The translations under genes were made by a program, and so were the position numbers. 64,000 nucleotides of DNA from Pelargonium tetragonum (lineage: Eukaryota; Streptophyta; Magnoliopsida; Geraniales; Geraniaceae): contig JAYMTL010000020.1 in the NCBI GenBank assembly GCA_036897445.1, positions 1-64,000 on the forward strand, given 5' to 3'. The notes under the pieces were generated by a model, which ran no database searches, was not told where the DNA came from, and saw nothing but the letters and a program-made list of their open reading frames with translations. Every line of letters starts with the position of its first letter. The first letter of the stretch is position 1. Of this stretch, positions 39,623 to 51,800 are shown piece after piece.

Positions 39623-41904
39623 GAATTCACAGAACTTTGGAAATGATTTACCGCTCTCTAAAAACTAAACAAGAGAAGAACTGAGAAGAAAGAGACAATA
39701 AGGGTGCTTTAGAAAACTTAAGAAATGACCAGTAGAAATGAGTAACTGATAAAAAGGATATCTATAATAAGCTATTTCATATAACACCTCGAATATTTAG
39801 TAATTCTCCTTTTTCTACAAAATTTTACTAGATAGACTCCGTAAACTGGTTCATTTAAGAGGGAAAAAGTACTTCTTTTTCTTTTGCTGTATATAAAACA
39901 TAATTTTGAAAAAGGTTCGCTCTACAAGGGAATTTGGGTTTATGAACTTTTACCGTAGCTGAAATTTGAACAGCCAAAAAGTTAGGTTTCTCTTCTGTGA
40001 GCCCTGTGTTTTTACCTCGATTTTTCTAAAAATTTCCATTTTATATATACGTAAAAGCTCATTCTTTTTTTTGCCTCTAAGCCAGACTTTCCCACAAAAG
40101 TAATAGGTTTACAAAAGAACTAATAGTAATTCTTAACTTGCTCTGTAAAAAACCTTAAATGAAAAGCGGAACTCTCCTGGATAAATAACCTTTACACGAA
40201 TTTACCGGAGTTTGTAGGTAAGTAATTAGTAAAGGTTTAAGTAAGTCAAGAACAAGAAGGAACTCATTAAAAATAAAAGGAATTAAATACAACAAATCCA
40301 GATTCATTATAGGAAGACATAAAACGACTCTAAGACCATTTAAAAGCCAAAAAACATGGGTTAGCCTATCCAGCAAGCTTTTTTTTTGTACATTTAAGAC
40401 TTTTATGCCTGCTTAGAAAGAGTTTTGTTATAGAGACCTTTAGGAACTGATACCAGTAAAGAATCCTCTTACAATTATGCTAAAACAAGTGAATAAGAAG
40501 ACTACTTACCCTCAATTACATTCTACATTCATTCAATTCAAGACTTTACCGTAAATCATGAAAAGATAAGGAATTAGAGAATATGGATGAAATACAATCA
40601 CGCCAAGGTTATTATCTAGTGCGCTGTTTATTTGTAGTTCAGGTATCCCGGGGGGTCCGCTCTACTATATACTTTCTTAAATTGCTTACTATTTTATGAG
40701 AAAGAGGCAGGGAGCATATCGACCAGGCAGCATTCTCTACCCATTTAAGGTTTCTACACTCCCTATTGAGACCACAATAAGAGGGATCTTAACTGTACTA
40801 TAACTCTCTACTATGCTATTAGACTTTTATTCCATTACTAGCTAATATAAATACAGATATATCGAATCAAGTATAGAGTTTAACCTTCCAGGAATTTTTA
40901 TAAATATTATTTTCCTCTATATACTTCCCTTTTTTGTTTCTTGTTAAGTGATCCTACGATTGCCTGATGGAACGCTTTTCTTAAAATCTTTTTTATTACT
41001 TTGGGGAGCTCAAGGAAGAAACCTTCTTAGCTATAAATTTTATGGTTGAGTCCTATGCGAAAAATAGAGCTCATTATAGTTCACTCACTCCCGGGCAAAT
41101 CCCTGTTCTTAATTTTATGCAACATAATCCAGAAAAATAGGGAGTCGGCAGACGAAAAGCGTTCTTAGTCGGGGTTCCTCCGTAGAACTGGAAACAAGGG
41201 GTTTGTCCTAAACATGTAAAGAACCCTCCCGGTATTCTTATAGAAATTGGGACTTAGTGACAAGATAGCTCCTCACATTAAGGATTCTAAAACTCTGGGT
41301 ATATATATTCTACTCTACCCTAAAAAAAGTAACAATCTTATAAGTACCTCACTATACAGGATACAGGGCCCAGCCACAGGATTTTCCGATTCAACTACTC
41401 AACGTAAAAATGGCCCCTTAAAACAAACTTTAGACAGAATCCCTTTATTCTAGTCGGATTTTACTATTTCCGGAATTTTAAATCAAGTCCAGGTCAGGGG
41501 CGAAACTCTTTTAACTCTGCGTTAGTATTACATCAGGTTGACTTTTGAACTAAGACTTTATTAAAAAAACACTTATACTTAGGGCGGAATAAACCCTACA
41601 ACAAGGCTTTAATTTCGGCAATAAAATAAAAGGAGAGGTTTATAAGTATAATCACATCTTATCTCAGTCCTTTCAAACTACAAAGAAGTTTTAATACTTT
41701 TGTCGTAACAAAACCGGGTTTTAGTAGAAGTTTAGTGAGTTTAGCAAAACGGGCTTGTAGTTATTTTCCTAAGAAATTTTTTGTTACTCGGCGGCTTTAC
41801 TTTTTTTGTTTCGGCAGGGATTTTTATAGTTATTGTGCAATTGTTCTTCTCTTTTTATAGAGATTTCCCCGATAAGTTATAATACCTTTTTTGCTCTTCT
41901 AACC

Positions 41905-41964
41905 TATGTTTGACAGGGCTCGAACCCACGACGCAAATTGAGTTCTGAATTACTCCACCCTACT
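41905..41964 (-). pseudogene. tRNA relic resembling initiator trnfM, anticodon arm missing
   Basis: The T arm GTGGG-TTCGAGC-CCTGT closes all five pairs, three of them G-U. Upstream, a segment reading GTGGAGTAATT then AACTCA resembles the D arm of plant mitochondrial initiator tRNA-Met, and GAGT/ACTC can form its stem. Only a few bases lie between this D arm and the variable region, so about 14 nt, including the whole anticodon arm, seem to be deleted. The putative acceptor strands AGTAGGG and CAAACAT pair at 2 of 7 positions. The T arm makes a tRNA origin likely. The trnfM assignment rests only on D-arm resemblance. Confidence 0.4.
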
Positions 41965-42764
41965 TTTAGTGTATTCTACTAACTTGATTAGAACCCTCAG
42001 GCAGGCATAAGAATTCCCCTGGCTTCCTTACTAAGTCTATTTAGCTTTAAACCTTGACCTCGTCCAGATCCTGTTTTAATTACGAATACGAGTCTTCCTC
42101 AGTATTTAAGCGATTCCTTTTTTTAATAATCTCAAAAAAGCTGTGTCCTTAACTCTAAACTTGTTCTTATCACACACATGGACTTCTGGGTAGTACGACC
42201 CGCAAGAGTTCTAATAGATATTTACTTCGTATGAATGAAGCGCTCAATTGTGTTAACTATTACCACTGAATTCGGAACCTTTTTTAAAATTACAAAGGAA
42301 TTCCTTACTTAACTTAGAAGCTTTATGACTGAATTTAACCCTGCCTTTTACTTTTCTTTCTAAGAGTCTTATATTGTTGTTAGGGGTATGAAATGAAAAA
42401 GTTGTCACAGGAGAGACCCAATATAAGGAGAGGTTATATCCATAAAACCGGATTTAATGTATGCTAAAATTACAGATACAAATCCTTAGCAAAAAGAAGC
42501 CCTTATTAAGTACGGATCTATAAGTATCCGCTCAGCCCCTTTTTATTAACGAGGAAATTATAAGAAACCGTTGTGCATACCTCCTTAATTAATATATTAC
42601 CTTATCTACTTTTTGGAGAGCTTTGAAGCAAGAATTGAATATGGCTAGTTTCTTAGTGAGTTTTTTCTAATTATAAGTTATAAGGAAATGGGACGACTGC
42701 CCTTAACATAGTTAACTCATTGACTTTAATTAAGGATTTTTAGTAGGAATAGTAAAACCTTATA

Positions 42765-42838
42765 TCGGTATTAGTTCAGCTCGGTAGAACGTGGGTCTCC
42801 AAAACCCAATGTCGTAAGTTCAAATTTTACAGAACACA
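42765..42838 (+). pseudogene. trnW: Plastid-type tRNA-Trp(CCA) relic with a broken acceptor stem
   Basis: The element is 74 nt, the normal trnW length. The D stem GTTC/GAAC is perfect. The anticodon stem TGGGT/ACCCA is perfect around loop CTCCAAA, with anticodon CCA at 42799-42801. The T arm GTAAG-TTCAAAT-TTTAC closes with one G-U pair. About 62 of 74 positions agree with the plastid-derived trnW of seed-plant mitochondria as I recall it. The acceptor stem is the exception: TCGGTAT against AGAACAC pairs at only 3 of 7 positions. Nine of the twelve differences go from G/C to A/T. The intact inner arms could mean recent decay, or a tRNA whose acceptor is repaired by editing. The mismatches (pairs 1, 2, 4 and 6) do not fit the known protist editing of pairs 1-3. 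I favour a pseudogene. No other gene lies nearby. Confidence 0.75.
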
Positions 42839-45800
42839 GAATGTGGATTCACTTATTCATTAAGATCTTTAGGAATTCCAGGGGTAATTACATAACAACA
42901 TAAAGTGGAAATTCTTGTTGTCTTTGCCCGGTGAAAGGGAGCCTTATTTCTTTTTTGTATAGTATATAAAAATTTTCGTACAATACTACTGCCCTAATAA
43001 CTGCCCGCCCTTTATTAAGTTCGATGCAATGGGAAATGCTTATTAGGCTTAGGAGAACGAACAAAGAGGGTACTTGATGGTAATAGTGATCCCGTATTTT
43101 TGTTACACTTAAAGCTGCCTATCCAATCGGAAATTCGAGTTTATGTTTAAAGGACATAAGTTTCCTTCCTATATTAAAATGAAACAGTAGAGGAGCAAAA
43201 TCCCGGATATGGGTTAGAGAGAAGTGGGATCCTTTTTAAGTTTACTGACTTTCAGCCTAAGGGTTTTTAGACTCAGGGGTTATCCACATAAGGTTAGGGA
43301 ATTCCCGTAATTTAGGAAGAAAAACAAAGCAATCTTAGAGGCTGCAGGAAACCTTTACTTATACTTCGTTTTTAAAATAAGTGTATTCCCCAGCTTGCTT
43401 TGAGGTTTATAGAAAAGGGGTTTTTGTATGTTGGAGAACCCTTAGGGGGAAACTTTAATAAGTATATAAGGTAAAGCGGGTTTCATGTTCAATTGAGGAG
43501 ACCTAGAACTATTCCAATACAAGGCCTTTTCCATTAGATTCAAAGAGAGTTTCTTTGTGAGGTTATAAAGAATATTAGTAGCTTTTGCAACGGCAATCCT
43601 TTTTTAGTAAAAAAGACTCCATAAAACACAAAATTCTATAAACTATGAGTCTTCTCCCTTGGGGAGCTCCTTATCAGTGTCTATCGGTACCCCCTTTTAT
43701 TGTTTCCTTGTCATATTAGGTAATTAAAAGTTCTATATTCCATTCCTCCTTAAATCCTTAATAAACACAATTAAGCTAACTATAGTAGCAGTGTTACTTC
43801 TTAGTTTTCGAGTCCTATCGTACTGGATAAGTCGAGCAAATAGTGCTTAAATGGTTCAAACCTACCCGTATTCTTATTTTTTGGTTTATCAGAAAGCATA
43901 AGCCCCTCTTAGGGTACAGAGCGTAGGAAGTATCTAAATGCCCGTTTGGAAGGGACCCGATGATACTCTATGAATGAATGCCGCGCAAAGACTTGTATAT
44001 CCTATAAAATTGATTTGAGCAAGCTTTGCTTTAACTAAAAATATTGTAATAAATCTCACCATTTCTCTTATAGCTTATTAGAAACCTTGGCAATCTGTCT
44101 ACTATATGTCATTAAGAGAACTCAAATCCTGATAGTCTATTTTCCTACATATAATCCTAAAATAGGTAACCCTAGTGGTTGCCGGTTATACGATTGCACT
44201 TTGAGTTGATTACCTCATTCATGTAATATGTTTAAAGCTAGGGTAAGCTTTACTCTCTTATTGGGGTTCTGTCCAGCGGCCAGAGTTTAATAGTAACCTG
44301 TGGATAGCTTTAGGTATCTGGTCCTATGAAAGTAACAAGAACTAAAAGAATAAAAAATCCTTAAAGATATCTTATACTAGAAGCAAGAAAGGGTAAGCCA
44401 TACTTTAGCTTCAGAGGGATTGAATACATATACATACTAGGTCCTTTTTGTTGATCGTTAATTACTGTATATTTATATTATTAAGAAAAGAGGGTTGCAC
44501 TAGATATTACTCACAAAAAAGAGCCTTCGATTCGGGTACACAACTCTACGAAAAACAAGAATAAAGTGAAGGGTATTGCGACCCTTCAGAGCAAAGAAAA
44601 AAGGAACTAGAAAGTAAGAATTTACAATTAAAGCACATCGAGGACAGGTTATATATGACCGGTAGCTTTCTTGTTGTATATTTGGAACGTATAGAAACTC
44701 GCAAACTCCTTTTTTATTTTATAGAACTTGTTAAAATGAAGAAGATAAAAATACAAAACTTTACTTGGTATTCATTTCAAATTGACGTATATTATATCAC
44801 AAAGGGCACTCTTATATAAGACCCCGGGGTTTCCGACTAATAAAGTCTCGTAAATCGCTTAGAGCTTAGCAATCTTTGCTCTCTCAATAATTAAGAGTTA
44901 GACTTCTTTTTATATATGATAAACTGGAACACTAAAACAATATACGTACTGGTGATAAAACCCTTATTCAATATAGACAACTCTCTGCTCTTTGTATCCC
45001 TATTTTGATAGTTATTGAAAAGGGGAGAAGCTAACGCCTAGTTATATTCTGGATTTGTGTAGTATTCGCCTTTCTTAGTTAGCTTAAAGAAATACTAAAG
45101 GCTTAAGATATATTACACGACCTAGGATTTCTTTAAAAGTTCAGAGTAACTCTTAATCAAAAGACTACTTCTATTATACCTCTCCTCTCCCGTAAGTTGG
45201 TGAACACTGCCCGCTTCACTTTACTTTGTCCTTATCATAAGACTCCCTTTTACCGGAGGGGTACCCTTTGCTTTTCTTAATGCTTTCATCAATTCAAATC
45301 TAATCATTGACATAAGTGTCTCTTTGCATAAAAGTCACCCTATTAGAATACAAATTCATTTCTTTACCAAATTTTACATTCACCACAGGGAGACCTGCCT
45401 TAACTAGACGTCTCTAACACGATTCGAAAGAGTTTTTTTAGTTCAACCGATTCAAATCCTTTTCACACTAGAATTCTACCATGGATACTTTGAATGTCCA
45501 GAGATTAGGCCCCTCTTTATATTTAAAAAACTAGAAATGGAATTTCTCTTACTACTCTTACTTTGGGTAAACTATTACTTGCGATTTAGGAAAGGGTTGC
45601 TACATAAAAAAGTGAAAGACTCCTTCACATTTGCTATAGCTCTACACTTAATAGATAGAAAGATTCCACTAAACACACCAATAGTTTATAGTCATTTCAT
45701 TGCCTCGGTTAAGATACTTTAGATACTGCATTGTAAGTACTGAATCATAAGGAAACACGACTCCGTCTAGAAATTGAAAATCGCTATAGGTATTTCAAAA

Positions 45801-48800
45801 TCTTTATAAAACCGATGTTTTTTATCCCTATTTATATAAGATATAAGGGAGCTCTAAAAAAGACTAAAAATCAGGGAGCCTTCCTATATAAAGAAAGATA
45901 GAATACTTGTTGTAGCTTAGTTGTTCTAAGCTGGAGAATACTTCTGCTCTGAGATAAGGAAATCGGGATATTCTATAGGTATCCGCCAGTCTTACTTATG
46001 GTAAGCCAATAGAAAGTTTAGAATAGGGATGTGCTTATACTTGTTAGTTCCACTATTTATTATTAGACACAAATGTAAAAAACCGGCATGGTAAACAGAA
46101 AGGGTCTTAATTAACTGGGAGTCCCCAAAAGATCTTGGGTGTAATTAAAAGAGCGTTGCTCCTAGAGGGAATTTTCGAGGTGGTAACTTAAAATATGGGA
46201 TTTTTGAAACTAAAGCCATAGGTCCGACAACGAAATTATATCGTTTCCGAGGGTTGGGCGTAGCCTTAAGAGGGCTGTGAAGCAACTAAGTATATGTCTT
46301 TAATGGAGTTCCTTCTAATATCGGGTACAATCCTATACATTAAATTAATTAAAGATGGAGATGCCTTACAATTGGGAACTTGAATACCTTTTTGGCACAC
46401 AATAATGAAAATGAAAGCAGTGATACCTAAAGTTTAAACAGGACACTTCGTAGATAAAAATATGTTTAACCCTTTTTAGGTATGAAACTCAAGCCTCTTA
46501 ACCTCTCCGCCAAACCCAAGGCTTAATTCCCAGTTCTGAATTCATCTAGACTCTATTTAGTGCTCTTTTATCTATTTTCTTAAAGGAAATTTCAGGGATC
46601 CCTTTATGAAAATCACTTCCTTTGTTATCAAGAATTTTTATCATTCTATTAGTAAATTAGGGCCTCGTAAATTCATAAATAGAGCTCTTTTGACATAGCA
46701 TAAAACTCAGTTAGGTTAGCAATGAAAGGAGGAATCCGCTGGTTGAACTTAGACTTAGTACTGCTTGTATATAAATTAAAGCCTTGCAGGTTGCAAATAT
46801 TCGCCCGCTTTTTCACCGGATTTCTATGAGAAGGACTCTATATCCTGTAAATATAGAGCCACTTTCGGAGCATCTAATTTGAAGGATTTTCTTTATAATT
46901 AGAATTAAATAAGGTGTCCCGCCTAAGTTTATGCTTGTACTTTTATATGCAGGATTAGCCTAAGGTTTCTTTTTCCTTAAAGGTTCGTTTAATCTAATAT
47001 TTGTACAAGAATGATAAAAGTGAAAATATCATTCTAATTGTAAGTTCATTTTCTGCGGATGACAGTTTAGTATGTAATATAATTTATAGAACAAGGTAAT
47101 GTTGGTCAGGATAAAAACAAGAAGAAATTTATATCATAAAACCTAGGGCCAGCCTGTGATTACTGCTATAACTAAGTTTGTACTGGATTGTAGGTTTTCA
47201 TGGGTATTACACTAAAATAAAAATAGAAAGTACCTTAAAAGGAAATGGGTTTTCAGAACATTTATAAGAGGTTAAGAGCGGGTCAAGAAGATGCAATAGT
47301 AGCGGTAGGATATAGTGGATAACTTTTTTATAAGTCCCAATAGGAGACCCGTTCTCTATTTTTTAAGTCAATAATTCCTACCAAATTTTCATTACTTGCT
47401 TTTCTACAAGACCCCGGAAAGTACTAAAAAAGAAAGTAACATATAAAAGCCTGCTCTACATAATCGAGTATTTCCTGAAATCAGACACAGATCTTTAAGC
47501 TACCCGTTGTCAGATATATGCCCCTGTCCAACTGCTATAAAAACCTGTTTTGTATTCCAAAAAGGTGGAATTCTTTTCAAAGTATGCTCACTGATTTAAC
47601 TAAAACTAAATTCAATGTAGTTAACTAATTGCAGGGTCTCCCTTTTAAAGCTAAAGCTATTCGTTTCACTAACAGCTCTTCCCTTACATCAGGAAATTTC
47701 CTTAAAATTCTCCCTTTTTATTCCAGAAATGAATTTAAAGTCAAGTAGATATTAAGGGGTGTATCTGTATTGCTTACTTCTTTGCAACTTTTAATTAGAA
47801 ACAGTTAGAACAGGAATTCGGCCTTATGCTTTCTTTTCTAAAACGGGGAATCCAGGCAATCCTAAGGAATTGTAAAAGTCAAAGTCGAGGATTCTGCGCT
47901 CTTTGAAGGAATAAACTCTAGACTATTAAGAAAATGACAGTTTAGTCTAAAGGTAAGAAGGCAGCTATCGAGATAAGGCTAATAAAAGAAAGATTATTAA
48001 GAAACAAGCTATTAAACCAAGTAAATCAATAAGAAGTTTTTGTTATGGGACTTGAACTCTTGTATTTTCCAAAAACTGTGTTAATAAATTAATAAAGGGT
48101 ATCCAGGAATCTGATAGCTTATAATTTATAATGCGTTCCTGAAGATTTTCCTTAAAAGTTTCGTTTAGTATTAGTAATTAACGAGGGTTAAGCATAATAA
48201 AGGGGATTTTTCTTGTCTTGCTGTACAAAGAGTCAAGTTTAACGTTTTAAGTTAAGGGAGTAGTTGTTAGTTTGTTTACAGGTTTTCAATTCCAGTCAAG
48301 ACTCCGCTTACGGAGGTTATCTCCTAAAAAACTTTGCAAATAACTAAACTGCTGTGTGTGATACTTTACGGGATTCCGTAGCAATTTTAAATATACTTTG
48401 AATTAAATTCTCTTTATATATAGTATACTTGTTATCTCTTAGAAAAGCTCTTTTTTTAATTACGTATAGTAACAATTGTATAATATTTCCGCGTAAAGGT
48501 TGGGGAGTGCGCTGGTGTTAAAAAGCGTATTCGTGCAAGGTAAAGTCTTCTATTATATATGAATTACAAAAACTTAGATTAAAAGTTCCATAGTGACAAG
48601 AGCGCCTCGTAAGGCATACAAGACTCATTTGCTCAGAGAACAGGGGTTGCTGGGATTAACTACACCGGCCAAGGCCCCTTTAGTTTAGTACGTGAAAAAA
48701 ACCTTGAGTATCCCTATAGGCTAAGTAGAGAGTTTTAGGTATAGCTCACAAGACTTTGATGTCAAGATACAGATTCAGTTACAGAATATAGTTATCATCA

Positions 48801-51800
48801 AGAAATAAGAAAGGGTATAGGGAAAAGATAAACTATGTGACTTCCACTTGCAAGATTAAAAAGCGGGGTCGATACATTTTAGAAAACAAGTAATCCAAGT
48901 CTGTGAATGGGAGAGTAGAGTCTTCCAGTTTTTTATAGGTTATTAAGATAAAGATCGACTATGCATGCTATGATCTACAAGCTTTCTGATATTTATTCAT
49001 TTTTTAAGGGTTGTAGGATTCCTTGACAAGAGAGTCTGGTAATTTAAGAAGTACTCTCTAAGACTAGAGCTTATTATTGACAAATCCTTTGATTACGCTA
49101 TATACCTTGAGTTCAGGCAGCTTTGAAAAAGGATTAGAGACGGCTATTCCCAGTAAAACAAATTCTAAGGCTCCTCTCGTTATAAACAAGCTTATCCAGA
49201 CCCCTTTTTATTAGGTTAGAAAATCCCCTAGTTTCACTTTTTACGTGAGTTCTCCTTATATCCTTTCGACCGGGCCTGCCTTCCTTTGCGTGGGCTAACC
49301 AGTCAGTCCTGTACCCGACCTAATAAAAATTGCACCTCCTTCTTACGCCCTAGCCTAGGTAAAGTATTATATTATTCGAAACTCCCTGTTTCTCGGTAAT
49401 AGTTGCTTTATTAACAAAAACCCTGTTATAGAAAACCTCGCGGAATAACTTGATTTGAACCTCTTGCACCCTAAAAAAGAATCTAAGTTTTAAAAAGTGC
49501 AAGAACCTAAACTCCAAACGACTTAAGTTTATACTTTCTAATTCGCGCCCCGTAAATTTGTAAACTGAATATAATAAATAAAGGAGGAACTACTCTATAT
49601 AAGTCATTTTTCCCTGCGACTTATTTTAAAACACTGCCAATACTTTTTTTACGGCATTAAGAGAGCTCTTGAAAGTTCTTGTACCCAGTTTACATTTTAG
49701 TTGCTATAAATTTGTTTATAGTTACTCATCAGAGAAATCCGAAGCAAGGACTAAATAAAGGTCTCTCCTTAGTAAGAAATTTCTTTTGCCTTGGCTAGCT
49801 CCTAAGTATACAAATGAGAGACTCTCCTAAATAACTTATTTGCCTTGGGGACCCGTTTATCCCTTTACTTAATTACCAAATTCCCCTAAAATTTATAAGA
49901 ATTTCTTAACATAGCTACTAAGAAAAGAAAGGACCCATACTATATAAGACGGAAGCCGCTGTACTGAATACAGGGAATACCTCTTCCCAGGAAATTTCTT
50001 ACCTGGGTTCCTAGAAACTCTCGAACTAAACCCTTCTTACGGGTATACTGGTTTTTACCAGAGCCTGTAGCTAAGGGCTCTTCTATTTAGGATTAGTAAG
50101 GTTATTACCTCTGGTCTTTCTTATAACCTAGCCCCCTCTTCTAAATATCATAGCAAGCAGAACTCCCTTTGTTTTAGATGTCTAACAAACCGGAATTTAC
50201 CCAAATAGACCGGTAGGAACACTTCCTTTAGTTATAATAGTTATACGATTCTATACTATACCTAAAAACCCCTGCATTATACCATTATAGAATAGACGAG
50301 AGAAGCTTGAAATATCCAACCAAGCAACTCTTTTCCTTATTACTAAATAATTCTTCCTTAGAGAGCTATACTTTCTGGATCCCTTGTTTTAGACTCTTCA
50401 TACCTTTTCTTAAGAGGAATACTTGTATTTGGATTACTATGGGTTATACCTTTCCTTAGAGTCTTCATACCCCTGCCTTCTCAGTCTTAATAGCGAAAAC
50501 TTCACCTGCGCACTCTCTATCTTATTTATGAATCCTATTAGAGAACTTTACTACTCTTTATAACCCTTGAGCCTTACTTTTAAACGTAAATTCTAGAGCA
50601 AGTAGGACCTTGTACTAAACACTTAATAAAAATGGCCCTTTACATTAGTAAATACAAAACTATAAACAATGGAATTCAGAAACGTTCGAAGTTTGCTCTT
50701 TCCTTTATCAAGTTTGATTTTAGACGCCCTACCTTCTTTATAGTACTCTTTGTGTTTTGGGCTATCTCTTTCTTATCGGCATGGCCCTGTCTTATAAGCT
50801 GTACTTGTCTATTGTATTCCCTACTTATTAGGAGTTTTAGTTAGTATATTACTTATTAGGATATAAAGGATAGAATAATTAAAGATTGTAGAGAGTGCGA
50901 CCATGGAAATGCAAGGAGTAAGTTATAAAATAGCCTTTTGTTTAAGGGGTTCTAGAAGGTAGAGGCTCTTGAGTGAGGGAAACTCTTTTTTTATAAAGCC
51001 AAAAGTGTTACTTGGAAAGTAGTGGATACGCTCGTAGGGATCCCGGTTCTAGTACGAAAATATATCGAGGTTTACTTAACAGCCCCAAGACTACTGTAGT
51101 TCTTTATAGTAAAAAATAAGGGTAACTTAGCGAATCTATAAAAACGGACCCTGCTAAAAAGCTAATTATGTAACGAGTTTACCAGATACTCTAAGTACGA
51201 GTTATTCAGGACTTTTCGTACCTTTTTTCTTTATATAGTATAGAGGCAGTACCTTGGTACTGTGTCAGTGTTTAGTAATGCGAAGAATTTTATAATAATG
51301 CCTAATAAAGAAAGATTTTTTGTCAGAAGGATTCAGTGCTTTCCAAGGGTTGCCTTTAACTAGAGCTAAAAAGTTCATATTTCACTTTGTCCTGATACTG
51401 GATTACTATATTGTATCCTGTGAGATATCCCAGGATTAACCCAACTTGAATGAAGTGCTATAATTTCGAAACCTATATTATAACTTTGTTTTACAAGGAG
51501 ACTTACTGCACATTATCGCAGGAAAAAATAGATACACGAACGCTTGTTCAGAATTCGAAAGAAAAGGTATTATTAGATTCATAATAATATAGTAAATATA
51601 GTAAAGAAACTCTTTAGTTTATGCGGGCTCCCATTTCTAAAGTTAGGTGGATACTTTGGGATTCCTGCTTTAGCAATTAGTGTACTTTTTCGTTCTTATG
51701 GCTTTTGTTTGACAAATTCCTTAATACAATGGGATAAAACTAAAATCAGATGCTGGTTAAAGACGGAAAGGATTCCTTAATTGACACAGGATTTACTTAT

